Part shown: positions 1 to 12,400 of the stretch, one piece after another
Layout of the letters: each line of letters opens with the position of its first letter
Numbering within the stretch: position 1 is the first letter of the stretch
NCBI GenBank assembly: GCA_009823395.1
Contig: CM020501.1
Location: 13,210,361-13,274,360, forward strand
DNA: 64,000 bases
DNA from: Thamnaconus septentrionalis
Taxonomy: Eukaryota; Chordata; Actinopteri; Tetraodontiformes; Monacanthidae
Direction of reading: 5' to 3'
Notes under the pieces: model-generated
The model's database searches: none
Seen by the model: the letters and a program-made list of their open reading frames with translations, nothing else
Told to the model about the DNA's origin: nothing
Position numbers and translations under genes: made by a program

Positions 1-953
1 GCGGAGCAAAGAGGACGGTGAGATCTCGCTCGCTCGCTCTCCGCCTGATTCCTGACCTCTTTCTGCAGCGCGCCGCCGTCTCTTTCGCTCTCTTTCCTCA
101 CCTCCGCTGTGTGTGTGTGTGTGTGCGCGCGCAGCGTAAATGTGACTACTGCAGACTTGTGTCAGACTGCTGCGGATGTATTTAAGGCCCAGCGTTTTCA
201 TCCTGGACTCCAGTTGTGGAGCCTCCCACCCTTGATCTCCAGACAGCAGTCTATTTAACCCTGTGTTTGCAGCTTCCTGCACAAAAAAGAAAACACTCTG
301 CGGTAGTTTCCTCTGGCGAAATGCAATGTTTTGTTGCATTTCTATTTGTTGTTCACACAAGTTCTCTTTCTTTCAGCCTCCCTCTCTCTCTCTCTCTCTC
401 TCCCTCAAACACACACACACAATTTCAGCAGAATCAAAAGAACTCGCTTGCTCTCATCCTCTGTGAGTGCCACATATAACTGTGTTTCTTTAAAAAAAAA
501 ATTAAAAAAAAAATAGGATGACACAAGAACGGGGAAGTCAATTTCCTGTCCTGCATAATAAACCTCCATCCTCACTTTCAGTCACACACTTAATACACAC
601 ACACACACACACACACAAATATGTGTGTGTGGCAGTCACTATGAAATGTAGTTGGTCATGCGGAACATGTACTTTTATCAGCGAGGACGAGGAGCAGAAC
701 GGAGTGCCTCTTAAAAATGTATAAGATGTTCTCCGGGCGTGTGTGTGTGTGTGCGTGTGTGTGCGTGTGTGTGTGTGTGTGCGCGCACGCGCATGTCTGT
801 GCGTGTATGTGTGCGTGCGTGTTAAAGCAAACGTCTGCACATGCATTTTAAATTGCGCTCTTTGTCATTGCATTATTGCAGTTTTCCCCTCTCTATGTAT
901 ATATTATTAGTCCCATCCTGCTGCCAACTGATTGCTCCTCCTCCCCCGCTCAG
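1..953 (+). other. sdk1: sdk1 intron, 3' part
   Basis: No exon is visible. The stretch is low-complexity: CT and CA runs near 380-420, a CA run followed by GT near 597-632, and GT/GC alternation at 739-810 that could adopt Z-DNA. It ends in the acceptor CCGCTCAG at 946-953, which joins in phase 1 to the first sdk1 exon of the window. The 5' half of the gene (Ig domains and first FN3 domains) must lie upstream of the window. Confidence 0.7.
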
Positions 954-1061
954 TCCCCGGCCCCCCTGCCAGGATGATGTTCCCGGAAGTTCGATTGTCA
1001 TCAGTCAGGGTGGTTTGGCAGCCGCCCACCAATCCAAACGGCATCATTTTAGGTATGAAAA

Positions 1062-1113
<52 letters not shown>

Positions 1114-1770
1114 CACACACACTGCAGCACTAAAGTCAGTGTCGTATGCAGAGGTGAAAGGGCAAAGTTTGGCATATCGAGGGATTGAGCTAGCACTTTC
1201 ATATGCGGGCACCGCACGGGGGGGAGGGGACTCAGAGTCGCGGGAGCGCACGTGCACGTGTACGGACTCACTCACACGCACGCACGCGCAGACTTGTGAT
1301 CTTTAAAGTAAAGGAAGCCAGCAAAAGTAAAAGCCGTGAAATGGAAAAGAGCTGATTCTGTTTTTAGCTTTCAAACAAGGGTCAGAGCTCCAAACTGCTC
1401 TCCGCTTCGGCACCCAGTTTTGGCCGCCTGTGCGTGTGTGCGTGTGCATGCAAGAGAGACAAAAAGAGAGGTAGTGAGTGTGTCAGTGATCAAACCTCTG
1501 CCCAAGAAAACACCAAATTACACCATCTGAAGCGAGACACCCCTTCTAATGCGTGTAGAGCATCACGTACGGCCTACACATATAAAACCCATCTCTCTGG
1601 CTCAAAAAAGGGAAGAAAAAAAAAAGCAGCTCGCAGCAGGAATCAGATAGAGCAGACTAATAAGAGAGGAGGAAGGAGGGCGAGGTGGAAGAAAGAGGAG
1701 CTGCTGAGCTGGAAACAGAGAGAACAGAAGGCGAGAGACAGCAGAGATGTATGGAGGCAAGAGGAGGGAC

Positions 1771-1849
<79 letters not shown>

Positions 1850-2016
1850 GCACTGGAGGGAGGGTCCTGCACGACTCTCCCCTACCGAGAGGACTGTTTG
1901 TCCTCTTGGTAGGGGAGAGTCGTGCAGGACAGTGTGAGTGATGTGCAACTGTGTTGTAATGGCGAGGACACTGCGCACGGCGCCCTCATCACACAGAGAG
2001 ATGAGTGGGCAGACAG

Positions 2017-2053
<37 letters not shown>

Positions 2054-4763
2054 ACTCTCGGAGCTCTCACCGCACGACACGCAGCCCCGCTGCGTCCTTC
2101 CACGGCGCCTTCTGCGAAAGTGCGCTCACCTGCCCTTGCGCCTGTGCGCCTACGTGCGTAACGATGGAAACAAGCGCACGTCTGGATTCTTCAGCGAGCG
2201 TTTTCAGCGCTGCCCTGCCGCTAAAGCGCCGTGACTCACGCAGCAGATGGAGGGAAGTGAAAGGGGATGCTTCACACACAGATGAAACAGAGTGGGCCCA
2301 GCGGAAGCCTGCTCTGTGCTTCAGTGTCAGGAGTAGTAGTAGAAGTACAAACTGGAGGCTCTCTTCCTGAGGGTCGTCCTTCCCTGCCAACCAATGGTGG
2401 CTCCCCCTACCGTGGGTCAATACCGGCTGCTTAAACCATCTTCAGAACTGAAGGAGCCCATTGGATCAAAGTCTGAACCCAGTCGCCTACAACTCAAGAG
2501 GATGAACTCGGGTTTAGCTAAGTTCAACATTACATGTAATATGATCCCAGTGTCCAGGATTTGCAGCAGTCTTGGCTGGAGTTGTCAGTGGCAGGCTCAT
2601 GTTTCCAGCCACAGTATCCGCTGTAGCCTCGGGGCCAAACAGCACCTTCGCACTGCCACACCATCATGACGAAATACGTTCTTACTCCAACACAGGCTTC
2701 CACTGGGTGGACATCTTTTGAGCTACTCTGTAAACAAAACAATAGCAGTTTGATTGAGGATTGATGGAAGATAATCTCCATCACGAGAATATCATCTAGA
2801 GAAGAGATCAGAAGCAGTTAAAGTGGAATTGTGACGCCCAAGTCATTGTTGTTTACTTCAATTAAAGCTCTTATTAATCCTGCCATTCATTGTTAATCTT
2901 CGGTGGGGGGGGGGGACTTCATCCAGTAGTTATACACACTCAATTTAACACTTGAAGTGTTTAATCGTTATAAATGAGGTCTGTAATAATGAGAAGTGCG
3001 ACACCACATGACAGCATGACAGAGTCGTGACTGGCAGAAATAGGAGGCATTCAGCAGCGTTGTCACACTCGTTTTGACCAAGAGCCACATCTTCATTATG
3101 GCTGCCTTCAAAGGGCCACTTGTAAGTGGGAGACGCCCCTTTAGTCTGTAAAATAAGCATCTCCACATTAGATCTATTCACATTAACAACAGTGTGTATG
3201 CATTTACAGAACTCCAGAACGATGTGAGCAGTTTTGTGTCTTATAATGACCATTATCCTCATTGGGGTTCGAAACCTCTATCCATTTTTCATTATCTCAG
3301 ACATCTGGGATTATCTGCTAGTGTTTCCACTCGTCTCCACCTGTTGAATACAAGAGACGGTGCTGATGTGGAAACTGTGGAGTGTGGTCTACACATTGTG
3401 GGTCACAACATCGACTGGGGTTGCGAGGAGATGGACGTTATGTTCATCACGGTCACAGTCGTGCACCTTTTCAATGCGTAAAATGGCATGTTGGACCTGA
3501 GTCTGCCTGAATCAGCCTGCAGAGGCCTTGAACTCAACGCCTGGTGTTGAGTGGCTTTGTAGAGGATCCTTCAGTTGCATTTCTATTTCTGGGATTCTTA
3601 GAAATAAGAGAAAGAAGGGAAGAAAACTGAAGCCGGAGAGCTTTGAGCCGCTACAGGCTAATGAAATTCAGAGCGCACCAACAATCCACTTGCATGTCGC
3701 AGTCGACGGCCCGCCTGGTGCATCTGATAGCAGCCTCCGCGTTGTAATGATAGTCAACACCAGAGATAATGCTGTCCTCTGACCCACTTGTTAAGACGTA
3801 CCAGGATTTGTGTCGCCGTTATCCAATAATCTTCGGCGCGGTGCGTTCACATTAATACACAATCAGACAATCTGATGAGATTATCAGCCACACAATCAGA
3901 TTAGGTGCCTCTGAGCAGATTACCATCGCGGTGCCCGGCAGCCCGCTGTGTTTGGGCTGCGCTACAGTCTTCATATTGAGAGTCTCTGTGATTGGCCGGC
4001 AGTGTGGAAAAGCCTGGTCTGGGATCAGTGCCCTGGCTCTGTGTGTGTGTGTACGCGTTAAAGGGTGTTACAGTTATTACATGGCCGGCTGCACATCTAG
4101 ACAGGAATAGACACAAGGCTTGTGCAGCGGCGGGTCACAGCCGAGGGGACGGGATGAAGGTTGTGTGTTTATATGATGTGGCTCTAGTGAAATGTCACAA
4201 TGTGAGCTGTCGAGTGTGCAAACGTGTCCCAGAAGCTGCAGGACGAATCGAATCTCTTCATAAAGTGGATTTTCGACGGCTTGCAGGAACTTGACCAAAA
4301 AAGAAAAAAGAAAAATCAAACATTTGTTTTTTGTTTTGGTTTTTTTGTTCACTGTGAAAATGAGAACATGTTGCCATGTTGTGTAGTTTTTTTTATTAAT
4401 CTCATGCCCCCAAGCTGCTTTTAATCTCACATCCTGCAGATTTGAAATCCTGGGGCCAGGCCGCAACAAGTAAATCAAACAAACAAACAAACAAACAGAA
4501 AAGACCTTCACACACATTTTTAACAGTCTTCTTCTCCTCCGTCTGTCCCTCCATCTGCGCCTCGCAAGGCTACCAGATCTCCTACCGCCTGGACAGCAGG
4601 GACCCCCAGCGGTGGACCACGGTGGAGGTGGGCTCCAACGCCCGGCAGTTCACCGTCACCGGGCTGCTGCCCGAGCAGACCTACGTCTTCAAGCTGGTGT
4701 CTCGCACTGCCGTGGGCTGGGGCGAAGAGAAGGAGGCACTGGTGGTGACGACCGAGCGTAGAG
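954..4763 (+). CDS. sdk1: sdk1 FN3 domain 8 (2 exons: 954-1052, 4569-4763)
   Basis: The first exon reads PGPPARMM...[18 protein letters not shown] and the second [16 protein letters not shown]...[19 protein letters not shown]. The split inside the Gly codon of the NG..GY turn (phase 1) is the usual sidekick FN3 break. The conserved W of strand B (VVWQPP) and the Y of strand C are present. The first donor (1053) is followed from intron position +10 by a long CA repeat. Confidence 0.93.
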
Positions 4764-7337
4764 GTAAAAGGACACGTCCGTCAGCTGCCACTGATATCTC
4801 CCATCGCGTCCGTCTCCATTGAACGCCACACCTCATGAGCCCAGAAATGAACCCTGACGAAATGAAACCACCTCTTTCAAGATTTGCCACTTGCTCCGAC
4901 AGCTGCACTGCAGTGGGCTGAGGAGACGTCCAGCAGGCACATGAAGCTAAAACCGTCTCTTCGTCCTGTCCGGCCTGTTGTTGCGCCAGGATTCCTTAGG
5001 AAGTCCATGAAAGAAATCTGCAAAATTTAGGACAAACTAATTGGATCGGCCCCGGTGACCTGATTATAACTTAAATGGGTTGGAATCTGTACGACTCCTG
5101 GCCATCGTAAGTCAATAATTAAACAACTGGGATCTCATAGGACAAGATGGGAGAAGAAGGAAAAATTCTTTAGCTGCAAGATAGGATGGTAGAAATGAGG
5201 CTGCGGGCAAAACTTTGAATGGAGCACATTAACTGCAACTACACAGTGTGAGTGAATGCAACAGCATAATTTCACAGTTTTATATGCATTTATGGTCTTT
5301 TTTTTTTTACTCCCCATAGTTTAAGTCACGTGACCACAATGATAACGGGACACTTTTGCCACCTCAGTCGTGCATAACTATTTAAAATGAAATTCTGTAG
5401 TTCAACTCACTTAAATCCAAAATGATTTAGTAACAGCTGAATTACTCTTTTTTTCCAACCAATTGTAATGGAAAAGGTTGGTTGCAATTATTTTACAGCT
5501 ATTTCATCACCCCCTTTTATGTGCTAAGTGACCAGAAGTTCTTTCTTCATCCTCAGCCTTTTTGTTATTCACTACAGTAATGACCGAGAAGATTTGATTT
5601 AAAGTTTTGCCCGTTTAGAACTCTGTGCTCTCTTGGAGTCTGGCTTGAGGGTGTAGTGAGTAGTGGTGGATTTGTAGTCCTCCTCGCTCAGACGAGGGGA
5701 GAAAAGCCCTTTTCATTTTTCAGGACTCAGTGCTACGCAAGTAGCACTTTTCTGGTCGGATGCATGCACGATGTTTTACAAGATATGCTAAATGCCATCA
5801 CGAGACAAAGGAAACCTTTCTGTTTTGTGTGCGTCTGACTCTGGGTTGAACTCGGCGGCAGCTATCAGCGCCCTTGGAGCGCCGCGTTGTGAGTTTTTCG
5901 CAGCGTCATAGGTGACTCGTCTTGGCGGTGCCGCCCAGTAATAAGAGTCTGCTGAACCAGATGCATTGAATTATTATGAGTGCGCGCAGATAATTACAAC
6001 AAGCACCTCTGAACGTGCAAAAATTCAAATGCCCCGCAGAGTGAGACGACGGGGATTAGTCTTAATTATCCGTCTTGTCTTACGACACTTGGCATTGCCA
6101 CTCGTTGCCGATAAGCGCTCAGGTGGCCGCAGCGAATGCTGGCGACGTATTGAGACGGCACAAACAGTCGGTGAGTCAGCATCGTAGCTGTCAGGAAAGC
6201 AAATCCCATGAGCAAGAGTCACTGAAGCAGAGTCTGCAGCCGTCTGCAGTCATGGAAGTGACCCCCTTCTAAGGTCTCGTGGCCGCTTCTCCACTTAATG
6301 TCTTTAATGTCTTTTGAGAATTAGCAAAAGCGTTACAACAAAATATGTGTCTTTAAGGCCCCACGGTATTTAGATCTTTATTGAAATGGCTCTTAAAACA
6401 CTGAAAAAATGCATGAAGTAGAGCTATTTTACAGTTTGGCGGTCCAAATTAAAAAGCTTAACAGGCCGCATATGGCCCCTGGGCCACAGTTTGCCCACGC
6501 CTGGTGTAGGCCGATACCACGAGACCGATACCAGTTGTATATGTATGTAGATAACAATTTTGTTAAATTTGTGTTTGTACTACAGTGAAACTTGTTCTTG
6601 TAAATGTGTAATGGCCTTATTAAGTACTTAGTATCGGTGAATACTGAAAAGCAAGTATTCATAATTTACTCCTGTAAAAAAAAAAAGAAAAAGTGCTATT
6701 GGTGCGTCCCTACTGTTCTGTCTCTGGAAAGCTGTTGCAGGAGCAGCTCATCCTTCTCCGGCTCACAGTCAGTGGCCAGCGGAGAACAAGGAGAAACTCT
6801 CACAGTGACTCGACTCTTAAGTAGGTGAAGTACAACAGGAAAACAATAAGTTCCGATTTGTACCCTTCACTGGCCGTGGTGCTCGGCTTTTATCGCGCTG
6901 GGATCCTCGCACACTTCCACTAGTTCCATCTAGATTTATCTAGAGATGTCGTGGCACCTCCTCCTTCCTTCTGGTGTTGCACTGAACTTCGGTGTCAATG
7001 TCACAAGTCTATAGTGTCCACTGCCCACCCATCATGCTCGGCTGAAGATTTTCTTGAATTGAGAATGACAAGCAGCAGGAAAAATACACTTTCCACTCGT
7101 TCATAAGGGAGCTGCCGCCCTCTTACCTGCAAGACTCAGTATTTATACCAAGAATTTACTAATCCGTGACTAGATTATCAGTCAGACTGGAGTGTTTTAA
7201 GAGGCTTATGCGATATCGCTGTGGCTTGCTCGTGTGTGCTTGGACACAGCAGATATTCCAGGTATCAGTTTTAGTCCAGCTTATTAAGTGAACAACCAGA
7301 TAAACTGCACAATACCGACTGAGATGAGCAAGTTGCC

Positions 7338-7410
<73 letters not shown>

Positions 7411-9395
7411 CTGAGCAGCTAATTAAAACGAGGGAGGGAGCCAGACAGCCAAAATTAAACATGAATTCAAAAATTGGACTAGAACAAATTAGGCCACATT
7501 AGGTGGTGGTGCAGGGGGAGTATATTGTCAGTGCTAAAGGCCAAATCATTGAGACTTTTTCCTGATCGTTGCCTGTCATACTTACTTACTGGTGTTAGCG
7601 CTTACTATTGTTGCTCTTAGATGAAAAATAAACCAGGTGTAGACGTGTCGACAGAACAGGACGTGTTCAGTCACTTGAGTTCTCCTCACATTCCTGACGG
7701 TGATCACATTGCTGCCCAGCAGGGGGCAGCGGGCCGGATACCGACCTCGATCCGCCATGGCCTCTTCCAACATCGATATTGTGAAGCTGCTGCTGCGACG
7801 TGCGCCGCTTAGCCAGCCAGCGGTTCCTCTGGCATTAGCATTCAGCCAGTGTTCAGAGTGGTGCTTGTGTCCACCTGCAGAGTGATTTTATTTTATTTTT
7901 TTCCCCACAACCTGTTTTTCATCTCCATCAAGCCCCGGAGGATGCGGCGTACACGAGTCGGCGCAAAATGCACCGCTGTGTTCAGCATGGGTAAAATAGC
8001 TCAGCCTCCCTGCTGTTAGGAGACGATGTCCAACAGCTTTCCTCAGCCCTCCTTGCAGAAAGTTGCCAGTGGAGTGAGCTGGAACCATTATCGGATAAAT
8101 GCTAAAACATTTAGCGTCGACGGCGGCGTCAGGTTGATATTAGAGGGCGCCGCTTTAACGGCTTGTTTCATTTAAACCCTCTCAGCCCGCTGCATTTTTC
8201 CGGATTCAAAGCAACGTGGAAATATGAATTTTCAGCTGGGTACGACTTTCAGCAGACTAAAGGCCGGCGTCGGTGGAGCGTCTTGCAGGCTTGTGTGGCG
8301 CACTTACTGTCTGATAAAGCTTGAAGCGATCCTGAAGTCTGACCACTCCCGAGCTGAGCGGATCCGTCCTGTCAAACTAAAAAATCGCTTCCAAAGTTGA
8401 ATTGGCAGTCGAGCCTCGGCGGACTGACGCACGGCTAACTTTTTTCACACGGCACACAGCTCCCAGTCTCTGATGTATACCGTCCCTTGATCTCTCTCCA
8501 ATTTCCTTTGTCAGCTGGCAAGGGAAGCACTGAGACGCGACACAATAGTCTACATTCCAAAAGAATTTTTTATTTATTTTTTTTTACTTTTTTTCAAAAG
8601 ATCTTGATCCTGGATTCATGATGTCTGATATTCAGCGCTATCAGCATGTGTGGTTAATCTTAATTGGCTCAGATGTGGTAACACGGGCAGCATCATTATC
8701 AGGATTTCTACAGAACAGGATTCAGTGCTTCCTTGTTCCACTTGAGTAGCGTAATGGCCCATTCTCACTGTGAGATAGACAGAGCGGCCTAATAGAGATT
8801 TCTCTCTGATGATACCGAAGGCACCAACTTAATCCCCAGAGAGGGAAAATTGGTTTTTTGAGTGTGTGTGTGTGTGTGTGTGTCAGCGCGTGTCTGCCCG
8901 TGCCCATTTCCAATGAATGAATTAAAAGGAAGAAGAATAAACTTTCATCTGCAGGAGGCTGATGACTCCATAAGGTAACAGGCAGCACAAAGTAGCGTCT
9001 TTAGCAGAGCAACTGCGTCCCGCCCTCTTTGTCAGCATCACCCGACACACCACACAGCTCTCTCTCTCTCTCCCGCCTTCGCCCCCTCCCCCAGGTGCGC
9101 CACTCAACAGCCGCGCGAGACGCTGATCGGGCATCGCTCGCCTGTAACAATTATGAGTTCATTATAAGAACACGATCTTTGCTGCCGAGCGGAACAAGAG
9201 GGGAGCAGACAGGAGACGCAGACGCTATCGGGGAGACAAAACAAGGAGATAATAGTCGGATCTTGACGGGAGCGAGGGATGGCGAGGGAAGAGCGAGGGA
9301 GGGACTTAAATTGCTGGTGATAATGGATGAATGAAGGGAGGGAGGGAGGGAGGAGGAGTGGTCGGGGGAGGGGAGCCTCTGTGTGGGCGAGAGCA

Positions 9396-9438
<43 letters not shown>

Positions 9439-12400
9439 TAGAAGACATGAGTGCAGATTAATTAAACTTCAGAGGGAATCAATAGCGCTTTTATATCTCA
9501 ACTTTGATAACGCGACGTGCCTGAAATTAAACAATTACGTCGGCCTCGGCGATGCCCGTGTGCCGACGCCCCCGAGCGCGCCGCACTCACACTCACACAC
9601 GCACAGGCATCTGTTCATCGCATGATCACACGTCAGCCGACACACGACGCACAAAGCCGCCGACTCCCAGAGCCATCTTTCATCTTCTAATTGAATGGCG
9701 GATAAAAAAAACAAACACACACTCACCCCTACCCCACTCCCCTCCCCTGCCAGACTCTTGTGTGGAGAAATTGTGTCTTTGATGCTGCAGCGTGTAGATT
9801 CCTTATGCACTGCGTGCACCGTACGCTGCATGATTCCGCTGCTCGGCCCCTCCAGCCATTTGCTTCCAAGTCGTGCGTCTCCACATGTCAACTCATCCCA
9901 TGTGTACACAAAAAAAAAAGTCACAGCCTGAATTATTAAATGGAGAAAGGCATTAAAAGCGCCCCGTGTTCTATATGTGGAGCCCCACCTGGGCTCAGTC
10001 GGGTGTGAGGGCCGGAGCGGACGGCCGTCTGTTGTCGTGAGGCGACTTGTTAAATGCCACGTGTGCGAACCCGCAAGTTGATTTCAGCTTATTGCAAGAG
10101 CACGCGCATGCATTTATGTCTGCGACCTTGACTTTTAATAGAGCTGAGAGTTGTCTAAAAATAAAAATAAAAAATATTAGCTGAACTCAAACAGCCCCTT
10201 TAAAGGTCCCATATTAAACCTACTTGCACATCGTCATCGTTCACCCTCGATCAAATATCCAGGAAGCTGTAAATATCTGCAGAGAGCCGTCGAGTGTGAG
10301 CGGCCTCCCGCTGCTCCATGCTAAAAATAAGGCTCAGTCGGGCCCTTCACTATTGTAGAAGCAGATCAACAAAGTCAGGGCAGTGAACCTGCTGTCGAGT
10401 GGAAGTTATCACCACTAACCTGGAAAAGTTACCCATTCACCCTGTAACAACACTAAGGGCAGATTTAACACACTTAATAAAAATAAATTATATGATCCCT
10501 TTAGAAGTCATGTTACACCTCCACCTCTGTCTGTTTAAATTGTTATTTTAAATTGTTTTCCTGTATCCCATGTTTATGTTCCTTGTTGTTTGCTTTTTAT
10601 TGTCTCTTTTATACTGACGCTTTTTATTTTTTGCTATCCACTGTGCTGCTGTAATGCTGGAAATGTTCCCACTGATGAACTTATAAAGAAATATCTCATC
10701 TCGTCGTGTCTCCCTCTGCACTCCAAGCTGCCAGCGTCCAGTCTTCCTCAGATCACATGGTTTAGTTGAGTTTGAAGGAAGCTGCTGGAGGGGTTCAAGT
10801 GGCAGTGTGTCAGCCTCCTTTCACGGCTCCTGGCTCCTCCTTGACTTGTAGGAACTTATCATCTGGCCTGGTCCTTCAACTCGTCAGAGGCTCTTCACAG
10901 AACAGCACAAATGAATGGGCACCATCATCAGATGTTACGCTGTGAATGATATGTGGCTGTGTGTGTGTCACTTTACCATTTAAAAGATAAACTTGCATTT
11001 TTACTTTAAATTATTTGATTTTTCTCTTACGACAGAGCGCCCGCAGCCGCCCAGGAAGTTGTCCGTCCCGCAGGACGCCGTGGAGTCTCGGCGGGTGCGC
11101 GTCCACTGGGTGACGGGCGGCTCGGGCTCGTCCCCGCTGAGGTACTTCACCCTGCAGGTCAAAGAGCTGCCCGCCGGGGAGTGGAAAACGCACACGGCCG
11201 ACATCCCCTACAACGTCACCATCTGGACCGCTGAGAGGTACACCTGCGACTACATGTAGTGGCACACACACACATAGCAGTGAGTTGTAAATGCAAATCG
11301 GCCGATGACCCTCGTCAGTGGAAACAAGGGAAATAAATGCATGACAGCACCATTGCGCTTTTATCCCCCGCCGGCTTATTTTTCAGACAACATCGGAAAT
11401 GTTGTCACGTCAGCTCCATTATTTCGAACCAATAGCATCACAGTGCGGACTAATCAGTCCAGCTCCAGCGTCACGGAAGAGTTGGCTCAATATTTTTTAT
11501 CAGAACGGCTCAGTTGGAGCAGAAAAGTAGGGACGTTCCTCGTGGATTTATACTGTTGGCTTGTTTTTTTCTGACTTTTTCTGCTTAATTTTTTGGGGGA
11601 GTTTTACAGAGAACAAAGTTTCTACTTCAGCTCCTGGGTTCCTGAGCCGTTTTAATGACTTTACTCGTTAACCATGACCACCAGCCAGTCCCAGCTGATA
11701 AAATCCACAGAGACCGTTGCCATCTCAGGAATCCTTCACATTGATATTTTGGGGGTTTTTTTGCTTCCCTGATTATGGCCTTGTCAACACACTCATGAAT
11801 ATTTCAAAATCAAATGTTTTTTCAGATTACAAACAAAATCTCTGCATGCAAGATGTTGATATTTAGAAGGTAATATTTAGTCTGGATTCACCCCAGATGC
11901 ACTAGAGAGGTTAAAACTAGCACTGTTTTGCTTTGGTCTGCCATTTAATCATCTGCATAGAGAGGACAACGTCGAACAAAAGGAACACACCATAACAGAA
12001 AGTGATTTCCTGAGGTTTGAATATGTACGAAGGACTAAACTGCATACAAAAAGAACGTATGTCTACGTAATGACCCTCGTACGTTGCTGAAAAAGGCCTT
12101 CACGTCTTTGTTTAGTGGCACGTGTCCGTTGAAATATTATTTGGCGCCGTTCCTCCGGGAGACGACGGATGAGCGAGAGCGGCGCCGTGAACTTTTAAAA
12201 CAAGCATCAGTCAGTCAGGAAAGCGGGAAGAAAAGAGCAACTCTGCACGCGGTAAACTGAGAGGGTGTGCGCCAAAAAAAGGAAAGAGGTGGACGAGGAG
12301 GAAGAGAGCAGAGTAATCATAATCACAGCGGATGGGAGCGCGATCTCGGTCACATGATCACTCAGGCACAGCGGCCACGGAGGGTTTTTTTGCCCCTCTC

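Larger units (their letters stand above)
4764..11035 (+). other. sdk1: Large sdk1 intron (6.3 kb)
   Basis: No exon is visible. It contains two dispersed-repeat pieces (6335-6500 and 6505-6713), GT repeats at 7341-7409 and 9399-9436, and a LINE-tail-like sequence near 10640-10710. The stretch near 9450-9560 is complex sequence rich in AATTA-type cores and could be a conserved non-coding element; that is only a guess. Open frames of 60-130 codons here are low-complexity and lack splice context. Confidence 0.6.

Noticed and set aside
1434..2103. Several overlapping frames (60-167 codons) on both strands around the GT and CT repeats
   Set aside because: They translate dinucleotide repeats as Cys-Val, Thr-His, Ser-Leu or Arg-Glu runs and have no splice context or domain.
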